Shown in pieces: positions 17,645-26,092 of a stretch of DNA of 44,379 nucleotides. Source of the DNA: an uncultured Lachnospiraceae bacterium (GTDB lineage Bacteria > Bacillota > Clostridia > Lachnospirales > Lachnospiraceae); assembly GCA_910584965.1 (NCBI GenBank), contig CAJUDZ010000027.1, positions 1 through 44,379 on the forward strand. Direction: 5' to 3'. Position 1 is the first letter of the stretch. Every line of letters begins with the position of its first letter. A model generated the notes under the pieces. The model ran no database searches. It was not told the origin of the DNA and saw nothing but the letters and a program-made list of their open reading frames with translations. A program made the position numbers and the translations under genes.

Positions 17645-19399
17645 ATGAAGAAAAAGGGAGCGAAACAGGCGGATACTTTAAAAAAAGTACTGCGTTATAT
17701 AAAAAAATACTGGATTTATCTGGCGCTGTCGATCGCGGCGGCGGCAGTAACGGTGGCGCTTACGCTGTATCTGCCGATTCTGACGGGAAATGCAATCGAT
17801 CTGATTATCCAAAAGGGACTGGTCGATTTTCCGGGTATTTTCGCGATTTTGAAAAAAATGGCGGTTGTTATTTTAATCACGGCATTCGCTCAGTGGCTGA
17901 TGAATGTCTGCAACAATAAGATGGCCTACCGTATCGTACAGGATGTCCGGGATGAGGCTTTTCGTAAAATCGAAATTTTACCGTTAAAATATATCGACGG
18001 GCATTCTTACGGAGAGATCGTAAGCCGCGTCATTGCGGATGTGGATCAGTTTGCGGACGGCCTTTTGATGGGATTTACCCAGTTTTTTACCGGCGTTATT
18101 ACGATTGTCGGAACGCTCGGCTTCATGCTCAGTATCAACATCGGAATAACCGGCGTGGTCGTCCTGATTACCCCGCTTTCCTTTCTGGTGGCGGCCTTCA
18201 TTGCGAAAAAGACGTTTACGATGTTTAAACTGCAGTCCGAGACGAGAGGAGAGCAGACGGCGCTGATCGACGAAATGGTGGGGAATCAGAAGATTGTGCA
18301 GGCTTTTTCCCATGAAGACGAGGCGCTTGATAAATTTGACGAAATCAACGACAGGCTTCAGAAAGCTTCTCTCAAGGCGATCTTTTTTTCCTCGATCACC
18401 AATCCGGCAACGCGGTTTGTCAACAATCTGGTGTATGCGGGCGTGGCGATCAGCGGAGCGGTTTTTGCGATCCGGGGCGGCATCAGCGTCGGACAGCTGT
18501 CCTGCTTTTTAAGCTATGCGAACCAGTATACGAAGCCTTTTAATGAAATATCCGGCGTGGTAACGGAGCTGCAGAATGCGCTGGCCTGCGCCTCCAGGAT
18601 TTTTGAGCTGATCGAGGAACAGCCCCAGATACCGGAAGCGGAAAATGCCGCGGTGTTGCGGCAGGTGGACGGCTCGGTTAAACTGGATAATGTTTCTTTT
18701 TCCTATGTACCGGATAAAAAGCTGATTCAGAACTTTAACCTTTCGGTAAAACCTGGACAGAGAATTGCGATCGTAGGACCTACCGGATGTGGAAAAACGA
18801 CTGTTATTAATCTGCTGATGCGCTTCTATGATGTGGATGCGGGCGCGATCTGTGTGAGCGGCCATGATATCAGGGCGGTGACAAGAAAGAGCCTGCGGGG
18901 AAGCTACGGCATGGTATTGCAGGAGACCTGGCTGAAGACGGGGACGATACGGGAAAATATCATTATGGGAAAACCCGATGCAACGGAGGAAGAAGTCATT
19001 GCGGCGGCGAAGGCTTCCCATGCGCACAGTTTTATCAAACGTCTTCCAAACGCTTATGATACGGTGATTACGGAAGACGGAGGCAATCTTTCCCAGGGAC
19101 AAAAACAGCTGTTATGTATTGCAAGGGTTATGCTCTGCCTGCCTCCCATGCTGATTCTGGATGAGGCGACGTCCTCTATCGACACGAGAACGGAAATTAA
19201 GATTCAGAAGGCTTTCGCTACTATGATGAAGGGAAGAACCAGTTTCATCGTTGCGCACAGGCTTTCGACGATACGCGAAGCGGACGTGATTCTTGTCATG
19301 AAAGACGGAAATATTATCGAACAGGGAAATCACGAATCGCTGCTTGCCATGAAAGGCTTTTATGCCGATCTTTACCAGAGCCAGTTTGTTAAGGCGTAG
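17645..19399 (+). CDS. ABC exporter half, catalytic-site subunit
   Basis: Second half of the heterodimer (584 residues), again six predicted membrane helices followed by an ATPase domain. Walker A GPTGCGKTT is near residue 377, Walker B has the catalytic glutamate (LILDEATSS) and the switch histidine is present (VAHRLST). The signature is LSQGQ instead of LSGGQ. Paired with the upstream subunit, one ATP site is canonical (this Walker/Glu/His plus that LSGGQ) and the other is degenerate, as in BmrCD/TM287-288 type exporters. GGGGACGGG precedes the ATG at about 6 bases. No regulator is adjacent. Confidence 0.94.
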   Translation: MKKKGAKQADTLKKVLRYIKKYWIYLALSIAAAAVTVALTLYLPILTGNAIDLIIQKGLVDFPGIFAILKKMAVVILITAFAQWLMNVCNNKMAYRIVQDVRDEAFRKIEILPLKYIDGHSYGEIVSRVIADVDQFADGLLMGFTQFFTGVITIVGTLGFMLSINIGITGVVVLITPLSFLVAAFIAKKTFTMFKLQSETRGEQTALIDEMVGNQKIVQAFSHEDEALDKFDEINDRLQKASLKAIFFSSITNPATRFVNNLVYAGVAISGAVFAIRGGISVGQLSCFLSYANQYTKPFNEISGVVTELQNALACASRIFELIEEQPQIPEAENAAVLRQVDGSVKLDNVSFSYVPDKKLIQNFNLSVKPGQRIAIVGPTGCGKTTVINLLMRFYDVDAGAICVSGHDIRAVTRKSLRGSYGMVLQETWLKTGTIRENIIMGKPDATEEEVIAAAKASHAHSFIKRLPNAYDTVITEDGGNLSQGQKQLLCIARVMLCLPPMLILDEATSSIDTRTEIKIQKAFATMMKGRTSFIVAHRLSTIREADVILVMKDGNIIEQGNHESLLAMKGFYADLYQSQFVKA

Positions 19400-19433
19400 C
19401 GGTCAGCCGATCGTTTGGTATCGGATTTCATAA

Positions 19434-19490
19434 AAAAGAGCTGCTGCAAAATCAATCGAACCCGATGATTGTGCAACAGCTCTTTTATTC
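19434..19490 (+). terminator. Terminator of the ABC exporter pair
   Basis: AAAAGAGCTG (19434-19443) pairs with CAGCTCTTTT (19477-19486), with further TGCA pairing inside. The U-rich tail TTTTATT follows. A second hairpin-plus-T-run lies in the repeat right after it. Confidence 0.85.
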
Positions 19491-19600
19491 TATTAGGAAA
19501 TTGCCGCAGCAGAAACCATTTCAGGGGAGAATGCGAAGCATTCTTGTAATCGCCGCTGCCGAGCGGCGATTTTTTATTAGGAAATTGCCGCAGCCGTGGA
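19491..19600 (+). repeat. Structured intergenic repeat, copy 1
   Basis: Begins TATTAGGAAATTGCCGCAGC, then CAGGGGAGAATGCGAAGCATTCT with a 7-bp hairpin (19528-19544), then AATCGCCGCT/AGCGGCGATT (19548-19557/19562-19571) followed by a T run. The AGGAAATTGCCGCAGC start is repeated at 19579-19594. A diverged copy is at 42682-42804, where the second stem has compensatory changes. It lies at the 3' end of both the ABC pair and the opposite-strand lipoprotein gene. Confidence 0.7.
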
Positions 19601-19602
19601 AA

Positions 19603-20118
19603 TTATTTGGCCGGTTCCGCCTCCAGATCTTCATAATAGGAAGCGTCTTCGTTGTAATCCATAAATTCCGAGTGGATATCGGAAATCAGGCCGTCTTCCC
19701 ATGTGAAGATCATGTAATGGTAGACTACTTTATGCTTCTGCAGATATTCTTCCGAGCTGAGAAGCGACAGCAGCTGTGTCCGCTCGATCTCGTTTTCCGT
19801 ACAGATCTGCTCGATTGAAGCCGGAAGCCCGTCGATGAAAAAGGTAGGAAGAATCGTCCGGATAGATTCCGTAAACGGGATTTCTTTCGGCTCCAGCGCT
19901 TCAAACGGCCCGTATTCTATGGAAGTCGCTATCTCATAGCTTCCATATGCGGCCAGAAATTCTTCCGGGGTGCCGCCGATGCCGATCCCCTTGCTGGTAG
20001 TATGACTGCTTTGATTCAATTCATAATCCGACGCTTCCAAGAGCAGCGTCTCTTTGCCGCAGGCGGTCAGAAGAAAAGCCAAAAACAACACGATAAGAAT
20101 GGATTTATTCGGTTTCAT
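19603..20118 (-). CDS. Putative lipoprotein
   Basis: A 171-residue secreted lipoprotein. The signal peptide is MKPNKSILIVLFLAFLLTAC with the lipobox cysteine at residue 20. I use the ATG at 20118, about 11 bases after AAAGGA, rather than the ATG seven codons upstream, which has no ribosome site. The mature part is acidic, with a GIGIGGTPEEFLAAYG segment and WEDGLISDIHSEF near the end, as seen in small Clostridial lipoproteins that track or bind envelope components. No named family was recognised. Its neighbours on both sides are on the other strand or RNA genes, so it is probably transcribed alone. Confidence 0.7.
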   Translation of the reverse strand: MKPNKSILIVLFLAFLLTACGKETLLLEASDYELNQSSHTTSKGIGIGGTPEEFLAAYGSYEIATSIEYGPFEALEPKEIPFTESIRTILPTFFIDGLPASIEQICTENEIERTQLLSLLSSEEYLQKHKVVYHYMIFTWEDGLISDIHSEFMDYNEDASYYEDLEAEPAK

Positions 20119-20160
20119 GAGTGTGCAGTTCCTTTTCATTCGTTATGATTAATTGCCAGA

Positions 20161-20202
20161 AATCCCTGAAAATCATGCGCATATGCGCTGTTTTCAGGGA
20201 TT
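20161..20202 (-). terminator. Hairpin downstream of tRNA-Trp
   Basis: AATCCCTGAAAA (20161-20172) pairs perfectly with TTTTCAGGGATT (20191-20202). An internal GCGCATATGCGC palindrome sits in the loop. It lies just past the tRNA 3' end on the minus strand and upstream of the lipoprotein, so termination or transcript processing is likely. Confidence 0.65.
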
Positions 20203-20209
20203 CTTTATA

Positions 20210-20280
20210 CAGGGGCAGTAGGAATCGAACCCACATCGATGGTTTTGGAGACCACTGTTCTACCTTTGAACTATGCCCCT
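20210..20280 (-). tRNA. trnW: tRNA-Trp (CCA anticodon)
   Basis: The minus strand folds as a cloverleaf: acceptor AGGGGCA/TGCCCCT, D arm GTTC/GAAC, anticodon stem GTGGT/ACCAT with loop CTCCAAA (anticodon CCA) and T arm GTGGG/CCTAC with TTCGATT. The discriminator is G at 20210. The 3' CCA is not encoded. The 71-nt length has a 4-base variable loop. A hairpin lies just downstream. Confidence 0.96.
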
Positions 20281-20494
20281 ATCCGTATTTGGGTGAAAAG
20301 ATTTTCTTCAATCACCGAGTTGTATTATAGCATAGAAGTGGATACTTTCGCAAGCCTTTTTTTTCAATCGGCAATTTGATACTATAATAACGGGCAGACC
20401 GAACAGGAACCCGCTCGGTGAAATCGGGCGGGAAAGGCGGTTTTGTGTCTGCGGTCCGAAGTTCGCAAACTGAGAGAAAGGCATGGTTATTAAT

Positions 20495-22741
20495 ATGAGA
20501 AAGAAACGGTTGGGAAAATGCGGCGCTGCTGCTGCGGTATTGTGCCTGCTTGCAGGTTTATCCGGGTGCGGAAATACGGGCGGTGCGGAATCCGGAAACG
20601 CCATGGCGGAACCGGAAAACGTAACGGCGGAGACGGGAAACGGCATGACGGAAGCGGAAAATGTGACGGCAGAGACGGGAAATGAGACGACAGGACAGGA
20701 AAATGCCGCGGCGGGGCAGGAAAAGGAGACCGAAGGGCCCGCGCCCGAAGCGGAATGGCCCGTGGACAGAATTGTGTATGAGCTGCCGGCGGAAGCGGAG
20801 GAGGCAGGAGTTTATGTGGAGCCGATCGAAGGACTGCCCGAAGATTTTATCCGCGGTGTGGACATTTCCAGCGTCATTGCACAGGAAAAAAGCGGCGTCG
20901 TTTATTATAACGAGGCGGGAGAAGAGCAGGATCTTTTTGAGACATTGGCGCAGAACGGCGTGAACTATATCCGGGTGCGGGTATGGAACGACCCGTATGA
21001 CGAGAACGGCCGCGGCTATGGCGGCGGCAATAACGATACCGAAACGGCGGCCGAGATCGGCGCGCGTGCGGCAAAATACGGGATGAAACTATGCGTGGAT
21101 TACCATTATTCCGATTTCTGGGCGGATCCGAATAAACAGCAATGTCCGAAGGCTTGGGAAGGCCTGGCGATCGAGGACAAATCCGAGGCCCTTTACCGGT
21201 TTACGAAAGAGAGCCTTGCCGAGATCATCGATGCTGGCGCGGTGGTCGGCATGGTGCAGATCGGAAATGAGATTAACAACGGCATATCCGGCGAAACGGA
21301 CTGGACAAAGCGGCGGCAGTTATTGCAGGCCGGTTCCAGGGCCGTCAGGGAGACAGCGCAGGAAACGGGCCGGGATATTCAGATCGCGGTACATTTTACC
21401 GATGTATCGGATAAAAAGGGAACGCTTGCCCTTGCGCAGAAACTGTCGGATAAGGAAATCGATTATGATATTTTTGCGGTTTCCTATTATCCGTTCTGGC
21501 ACGGGAGTATGGAAAATCTGACCGATGTGCTGCGGGAAATTGCCGATACCTATGACAAACAGGTTCTGATAGCGGAAACCTCTTATCCTTATACGAACGG
21601 AGACGGGGACGGTACTCCGAACAGCATAAGCGGTGCCGATGTCGTGCCGGAATACGCGGTGAGCGTACAGGGGCAGACAAACGAGATACGGGATGTGTGC
21701 GCGGCGGCGGCCGAAGTGGGTGACGCGGGACGCGGCGTCTTTTACTGGGAACCGGCTTGGATTCCGGTAGGCGTTTATGAGGAAGGCGCGGAGGATGCGG
21801 TGGATGTGCTCTCGGCCAATCAGGCAGCCTGGGAAGAGGACGGTTCCGGCTGGGCATCCAGTTATGCGGCATCCTATGACCCGAAAGACGCGGGAGTCTA
21901 TTACGGCGGCAGCTCCTGGGACAATCAGGCGCTGTTTGACTATAATGGTCATCCGTTGGAATCTTTGAAAGTCTTCAAGTATCTGCATTGCGGCACGCTG
22001 GTGGAACGAAAGGTGGAGAGCATTCAGGCGGTAGAAATAAATGTACCGCTGGATGGGGAAATCCTGATGCCGGAAACGGTATGCGTTGTCTATAATGACA
22101 GAAGTACGGAAGAAATCCCCGTGACCTGGGATGAGGCGCAGTTGTCCGCAATCGACACTTCCGCGGCCGGAACCTATGGAGTGGAAGGCACGGTTGACAA
22201 ACTGACGGATTCTGCCGCCGATACGGCGATTTCGGAGGCCGGCGCCGAAGATCCGGAAAAAGAACGGATTATGGCCGCGGTATTTGTGAGCCGGAAGAAT
22301 ATGGTTTTAAACGGCAGCTTTGAGGAAGCGGATACCTCTATGTGGCATATTACGGCAAAAAGCGGTGATATGACGGATTTTCAGAATAAAGAAGCGGATG
22401 CTTACAGCGGCGTGACGGCACTCCATTTTTATTCCACCGGAGAAGTTTCTTTTACAGCGGAGCAGACCATTACGGGACTGACGCCGGGCGTCTATGAATT
22501 TGGTCTGTATATACAGGGCGGCGATGCGGGAGACGGCGCGGAAATGTATATTTACGCGGATAACGGAACGGAGCGGCTCACACAGGAAACCGGCGTATCG
22601 GGCTGGTGTAACTGGCAGAACCCGGTGATACCGGACATTACGGTGGGTGAGGACGGCACTTTGACTGTCGGAGCGTCCATAAGCTGTGCGGCAAAAGGCT
22701 GGGGAACGCTGGACGATTTTTACCTGTATCAGGTGAAATAA
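20495..22741 (+). CDS. Secreted GH53 endo-beta-1,4-galactanase lipoprotein
   Basis: Cuts beta-1,4-galactan outside the cell. The 748-residue product has a lipoprotein signal (lipobox LSGC, Cys25), then an acidic, repetitive linker of AEN/AETGN-type repeats (about 26-95). The GH53 barrel follows (about 115-445), with the acid/base Glu in QIGNE (residue 259) and the nucleophile in IAE (residue 361). A BIG_4-like Ig module covers about 510-570. The C-terminal NMVLNGSFEE...WHI region looks like a CBM4/CBM61-type sugar-binding module. ATG 20495 starts the signal peptide; ATG 20483 is too close to the AAAGG site. A GH53 without signal peptide is at 32230. Confidence 0.92.
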   Translation: MRKKRLGKCGAAAAVLCLLAGLSGCGNTGGAESGNAMAEPENVTAETGNGMTEAENVTAETGNETTGQENAAAGQEKETEGPAPEAEWPVDRIVYELPAEAEEAGVYVEPIEGLPEDFIRGVDISSVIAQEKSGVVYYNEAGEEQDLFETLAQNGVNYIRVRVWNDPYDENGRGYGGGNNDTETAAEIGARAAKYGMKLCVDYHYSDFWADPNKQQCPKAWEGLAIEDKSEALYRFTKESLAEIIDAGAVVGMVQIGNEINNGISGETDWTKRRQLLQAGSRAVRETAQETGRDIQIAVHFTDVSDKKGTLALAQKLSDKEIDYDIFAVSYYPFWHGSMENLTDVLREIADTYDKQVLIAETSYPYTNGDGDGTPNSISGADVVPEYAVSVQGQTNEIRDVCAAAAEVGDAGRGVFYWEPAWIPVGVYEEGAEDAVDVLSANQAAWEEDGSGWASSYAASYDPKDAGVYYGGSSWDNQALFDYNGHPLESLKVFKYLHCGTLVERKVESIQAVEINVPLDGEILMPETVCVVYNDRSTEEIPVTWDEAQLSAIDTSAAGTYGVEGTVDKLTDSAADTAISEAGAEDPEKERIMAAVFVSRKNMVLNGSFEEADTSMWHITAKSGDMTDFQNKEADAYSGVTALHFYSTGEVSFTAEQTITGLTPGVYEFGLYIQGGDAGDGAEMYIYADNGTERLTQETGVSGWCNWQNPVIPDITVGEDGTLTVGASISCAAKGWGTLDDFYLYQVK

Positions 22742-22871
22742 AACGCCTTTGCTTTCTGTCTTTTTAATAAAAATTTAACTATTATTCAGACAATTATGGT
22801 GTATACTATTGATAATGTGAAAAGCTTTACATCGTGTGATAATTTACGAACGGATACATAAGGAGAGAACA

Positions 22872-24014
22872 ATGGATTTAAACAAAGGAAACATGAAAAA
22901 AATCAGAGGGTTGATTCTCTTTACCGCGGTGGTGTGTCTTGCGGTGGTGAAGATGGATGTTTTACTGAAAGGGGCCTTTTTTCTGCTGGGAATCGTGCGG
23001 CCGTTTATTTATGGTGCGGCGATCGCATTTGTGCTGAACATTCCGATGAAGGTAATCGAAAAGGGCCTGTTTTCCAGGGTTAAAAACCGAAAACTGGATA
23101 AAGTGAAGCGTCCGGCGAGTATTTTTCTGTCTTTTATGCTGGTCATCCTGATTGTGGTAATTGTGACGGTTACGGTCATTCCGCAGATTACGAAAACCAT
23201 GATAGAGCTGGGAAATAAAATACCGCAGTTTCTTGTGGAGGCGCAGATCTGGCTGGAAGAAATGTTCGTTTCCCAGCCCCAGCTTATCGCTTTGCTGGAA
23301 GAATTTGAACCGGCGGAAATGAACTGGGATTCCATCGTAAATACAGTGATTGATTTTATGCAAAACGGTCTGGGAAGCGTGGTCAGCTCCACGGTAACGG
23401 TGGCTTCCACGATTATCGGCGGCGTGGTCAATGTTTTTGTAGCGCTCGTGTTTTCCTTTTACATACTGGCTCAGAAAGAAAAACTGGGCGATCAGTTCCG
23501 GAGGATTCTGCGCGCCTACTGTCCGCAGAAGGTAAATAACAGAGTACTGGAAATCGCGTCTCTGGCGGGAAAGAATTTCAGCAGTTTTATCACGGGACAG
23601 TGTATGGAAGCGGTGATACTGGGGGTCATGTTTGTGATTACCATGACACTGTTCGGATTTCCCTATGCGGTTATGGTAGGCGTACTGATCGCGTTTACGG
23701 CGCTGATTCCGATCGTCGGCGCTTTTATCGGCTGCTTCGTCGGCGCTTTTCTGATTATGGTTGACGATCCCGTGAAAGCGGTCTGGTTTTTAGTCCTTTT
23801 TATTATACTCCAGCAGATAGAAGGCAATCTGATTTACCCTCATGTAGTGGGAAATTCGGTGGGCCTTCCCTCCATATGGGTGCTGGCGGCCGTCACGGTC
23901 GGCGGCAGTCTGATGGGCGTTGTCGGCATGCTGATCTTTATTCCGATTCTTTCGACCGTTTATGCGTTGATACGGGAAGATGTGAATGAGAAGAATAAGG
24001 GGAAGAAGGGATGA
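22872..24014 (+). CDS. AI-2E family membrane transporter
   Basis: A 380-residue integral membrane protein of the AI-2E (TqsA/YhhT-like) family. Helices recur through the sequence, e.g. ILFTAVVCLAVVKMDV, LSFMLVILIVVIVTVTVI and VFVALVFSFYILA. The late glycine/proline block PIVGAFIGCFVGAFLIM and the EGNLIYPHVVGNSVGLPSIWVLAAV segment are family hallmarks. Substrates of this family are varied and the autoinducer-2 link is not general, so no substrate is assigned. The ATG at 22872 has AGGAGAG upstream; the open frame begins 12 codons earlier without a ribosome site. It stands alone between the galactanase and the nuclease gene. Confidence 0.88.
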   Translation: MDLNKGNMKKIRGLILFTAVVCLAVVKMDVLLKGAFFLLGIVRPFIYGAAIAFVLNIPMKVIEKGLFSRVKNRKLDKVKRPASIFLSFMLVILIVVIVTVTVIPQITKTMIELGNKIPQFLVEAQIWLEEMFVSQPQLIALLEEFEPAEMNWDSIVNTVIDFMQNGLGSVVSSTVTVASTIIGGVVNVFVALVFSFYILAQKEKLGDQFRRILRAYCPQKVNNRVLEIASLAGKNFSSFITGQCMEAVILGVMFVITMTLFGFPYAVMVGVLIAFTALIPIVGAFIGCFVGAFLIMVDDPVKAVWFLVLFIILQQIEGNLIYPHVVGNSVGLPSIWVLAAVTVGGSLMGVVGMLIFIPILSTVYALIREDVNEKNKGKKG

Positions 24015-24048
24015 ACGGTATATCATTGCGATTTAAAATGAAAAATTG

Positions 24049-24077
24049 TTTACAAATCCGGAAATATCTGGTATGAT
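24049..24077 (+). promoter_or_regulatory. Predicted promoter of the Rpn gene
   Basis: TTTACA (24049-24054), a 17-base spacer and TATGAT (24072-24077). It leaves a leader of about 195 bases with an AGGAGAA/TTCTCCT hairpin. The region between the AI-2E gene and this promoter holds no gene. Confidence 0.5.
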
Positions 24078-24280
24078 AATAAAAAGCATATTTTCTAACG
24101 AACAAATCTGGTAGTATCTGTTTTCTAAAAATATAAGTTTCAGAAAATCCATGCTTTGGTACCCATTTACATGCGCCGTACGAATGCGGCATAAAGCAGG
24201 AGAATCTGAAACGGTTCTCCTGAGATCGAAGGACTGTTTTCCAAATTGGAAGTGGTCCGCAGACAAAAGGAGGATGCAGA

Positions 24281-25216
24281 ATGCAGAGAACAAAGGATGT
24301 GAATTTAAAGTCAGACAGGAAAGAAACGTACAGGATAGAAACGAACGGGGCTGGGGTGAATAGAACAGTCGTGAACCGTAATTATAAAGACAGTGTTTTC
24401 AGGATGCTGTTTCGGGAAAAGGAAAATCTGTTAAGCTTGTATAATGCGTTGAACGGGACCTCTTATGCGGATGCGGCCGCCCTGGAGATAACTACGCTGG
24501 AAAATGCGGTTTATATGAATTATAAGAATGATATTTCTTTTGTGTTTGATTCCGGACTGATGTTGTATGAACATCAGTCCACGGTCAATCCGAATATGCC
24601 GTTGCGGGATTTAATCTATGTGACCAAAGTGTGGCAGGGCATGATCAGAAACCGGAATTTGTATGGAGAAGAGCTTATCAGGATCCCGGTTCCAAGATTT
24701 GTTGTTTTCTATAATGGAACAGCTATTCAGCCGGAAAAACAGATTTTAAGGTTGTCAGAGTCATACGAGAAAGAACAGGAACAGCCGGAACTTGAGCTGA
24801 CTGTTACGGTATACAATATTAATCCCGGTTGTAATCAGGTATTGATGGACCACTGTCGTCTTTTAAAGGAATATGCGCAGTATGTGGAACGGATCAGACT
24901 GTATGCGCAGAAGCGGCCTTTTCCGGAAGCCATGGAAAAGGCTGTGGACGACTGTATTCAGAATGGTATTCTAAGTGATTTTCTTTCAAAGAACAGAGCG
25001 GAGGCGATAACAGTGTGTATCTTTGAATTTGATGAAGAAAAATTCTTGAAGGATGAACGGGAATATGCCTTTCAGAAGGGACAGAAGGAAGGAGAGAACC
25101 GGCTTGTACAGCTGTTGCAGATTTTACTCGATGCGGGAAGAATTGGAGAGGTTTCACAGGCGATTGTTGATCGGGAATACAGAGAACAGTTATACCGGGA
25201 AAATCAGTTAGTTTAA
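24281..25216 (+). CDS. Rpn/PD-(D/E)XK family nuclease (YhgA-like)
   Basis: A 311-residue Rpn-family protein of the PD-(D/E)XK nuclease superfamily. The N-terminal part has the family opening NRNYKDSVFRMLF and the catalytic-site region DISFVFDSGLMLYEHQST, which carries an acidic residue and the ExQ motif. RDLIYVTKVWQGM and VPRFVVFYNGT follow, as in other members. The C-terminus (FEFDEEKFLKDEREYAFQKGQ...) is the usual basic, coiled tail. AAAAGGAGG lies 7 bases before the ATG. Family members act in horizontal-gene DNA cleavage and, in some cases, phage defence. A GGAGG-GTG internal start candidate is at 25013. The type III toxin-antitoxin locus follows, convergent. Confidence 0.88.
   Translation: MQRTKDVNLKSDRKETYRIETNGAGVNRTVVNRNYKDSVFRMLFREKENLLSLYNALNGTSYADAAALEITTLENAVYMNYKNDISFVFDSGLMLYEHQSTVNPNMPLRDLIYVTKVWQGMIRNRNLYGEELIRIPVPRFVVFYNGTAIQPEKQILRLSESYEKEQEQPELELTVTVYNINPGCNQVLMDHCRLLKEYAQYVERIRLYAQKRPFPEAMEKAVDDCIQNGILSDFLSKNRAEAITVCIFEFDEEKFLKDEREYAFQKGQKEGENRLVQLLQILLDAGRIGEVSQAIVDREYREQLYRENQLV
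25013..25216 (+). CDS. Possible internal in-frame product of the Rpn gene (67 aa)
   Basis: GGAGG (25000-25004) lies 8 bases before an in-frame GTG at 25013, giving the C-terminal 67 residues of the Rpn protein (MCIFEFDEEKF...). In some enterobacterial Rpn genes a C-terminal fragment made from within the gene restrains the nuclease. Here that is an analogy from position and ribosome site only. The SD could also be chance, because the motif falls in a conserved coding segment. Confidence 0.3.
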   Translation: MCIFEFDEEKFLKDEREYAFQKGQKEGENRLVQLLQILLDAGRIGEVSQAIVDREYREQLYRENQLV

Positions 25217-25346
25217 TCGGAGAGTTTCTGCCGGATTGGTAAGCGCTCTGAGCCTTTATCAGTGCATCAAACATCCTTTTTTCGTCTTTGGCGGACTATA
25301 TCGAAAAAGAACTCTCTGTTTTGGCGGGTTGGCAAGGGGGAAAAGA

Positions 25347-25384
25347 AAAAGCCGGAAATTGCCTTGCGTGGCACCCGGCTTTTG
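25347..25384. terminator. Bidirectional terminator between the Rpn gene and toxN
   Basis: AAAAGCCGG (25347-25355) pairs perfectly with CCGGCTTTT (25375-25383) around a 19-base loop. It lies between two convergent genes and gives a T tract in both directions. Confidence 0.8.
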
Positions 25385-25398
25385 CTTAACGGCTAATT

Positions 25399-25944
25399 TT
25401 ATTTCTTTTCAATAAATTTATCATGCATCTGTTCGAGTAATAAAAAATCAATGGTACTTTTCAGATATCCAATGGCAGGGTTATTTTCCTTTTTCTGTTT
25501 ATAGAGAATTTTTGCATTCCGGATGATTTTGTTTTTATTTTTACGGATAAAAAGCATTTCTTTATGTATGAGAGCCTTATAGAATAAGTCTGGTTCATGC
25601 TCCATGTCATACAAGGTTAATTCCGATGCAGGAACAGGAATCATATTATTCAGTTTCAATGTTCCCTTTAATTCCAATTCCCCGGATGAGGATTGGGAAG
25701 TGATGCGGATGATGGGGACAATGCTTCCGCGGATTTTTTGTACTCCATTTTCCATTCGGTAATCAGAATTTTTAGGCGAGGAAAGGGGGATGTAATAGTT
25801 ATACCCGTTAATGCTGTATACAATGCCCAGATACTTCCGTGTATGGTTCCGATCATTCTCCTTTGAGGAAAAAACATTTTTTTCAACGGTACTGATATAT
25901 GAGATGTATTCCTCAGATATTTCATATAGTTTTAATTCGCTCAT
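25399..25944 (-). CDS. toxN: Type III toxin ToxN/AbiQ-like endoribonuclease
   Basis: Toxin of a type III toxin-antitoxin system, an endoribonuclease held inactive by its repeat RNA. The 181-residue protein starts MSELKLYEISEEYISYI and carries the family blocks KYLGIVYSINGYNYYIPLSSPK, LNNMIPVP and the C-terminal helical NPAIGYLKSTIDFLLLEQ. The ATG at 25944 has AGGAG exactly 6 bases upstream; the longer TTG reading is unlikely. Directly upstream on the same strand are a terminator hairpin, 2.5 tandem repeats and a consensus promoter, the standard layout of these loci. Known members abort phage infection or stabilise plasmids; this one sits on what looks like the chromosome. Confidence 0.92.
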   Translation of the reverse strand: MSELKLYEISEEYISYISTVEKNVFSSKENDRNHTRKYLGIVYSINGYNYYIPLSSPKNSDYRMENGVQKIRGSIVPIIRITSQSSSGELELKGTLKLNNMIPVPASELTLYDMEHEPDLFYKALIHKEMLFIRKNKNKIIRNAKILYKQKKENNPAIGYLKSTIDFLLLEQMHDKFIEKK

Positions 25945-25962
25945 TGGTATCTCCTGCAAAGA

Positions 25963-25988
25963 AAAGGGCGATCATAGCGATCACCCTT
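25963..25988 (-). terminator. Terminator between the repeat RNA and toxN
   Basis: On the minus strand AAGGGTGATC pairs with GATCGCCCTT (one G-U pair) in a short-loop hairpin followed by a T-rich tail. In type III systems such a leaky terminator sets the RNA-to-toxin ratio; this hairpin lies just where one is expected. Confidence 0.8.
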
Positions 25989-25990
25989 CG

Positions 25991-26086
25991 ATTTTAAAGT
26001 TTCCCACTGTCTGGCAGGGAATCTCCTGATTAATAAAGTTTTCCACTATCTGGCAGGAACTCTCCTGACGATGGTTTCCCATCTCT
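25991..26086 (-). ncRNA. toxI: ToxI-like antitoxin RNA: two 39-nt repeats plus a partial
   Basis: On the minus strand, a full repeat at 26068-26030 and another at 26029-25991 share about 32 of 39 bases, and a third partial one (GATGGGAAAC...) precedes them at 26086-26069. Each full repeat runs TCAGGAGA, TTCC/TCCC, CTGCCAGA, AGTGG, GAAAC and an A/T-rich end. TTCC pairs with GGAA in the first copy and TCCC with GGGA in the second: one T-A pair has become C-G, supporting a conserved stem as in type III antitoxin pseudoknots. The promoter (26093-26121) and terminator (25963-25988) frame the array, and toxN follows. The exact processing site is not known. Confidence 0.85.
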
Positions 26087-26092
26087 GATATT

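Noticed and set aside
19465..19818. A 117-residue plus-strand open frame over the repeat and lipoprotein region
   Set aside because: It starts inside a terminator and lies opposite the lipoprotein gene, which has a signal peptide and ribosome site.
20300..20480. A T-box or riboswitch before the secreted galactanase
   Set aside because: No T-box motif, no specific riboswitch core; only a TATAAT without a clear -35 box.
25991..26068. The repeats before toxN as a CRISPR array
   Set aside because: There are no spacers between units, repeats are adjacent, no cas genes are nearby, and the toxN context explains them.
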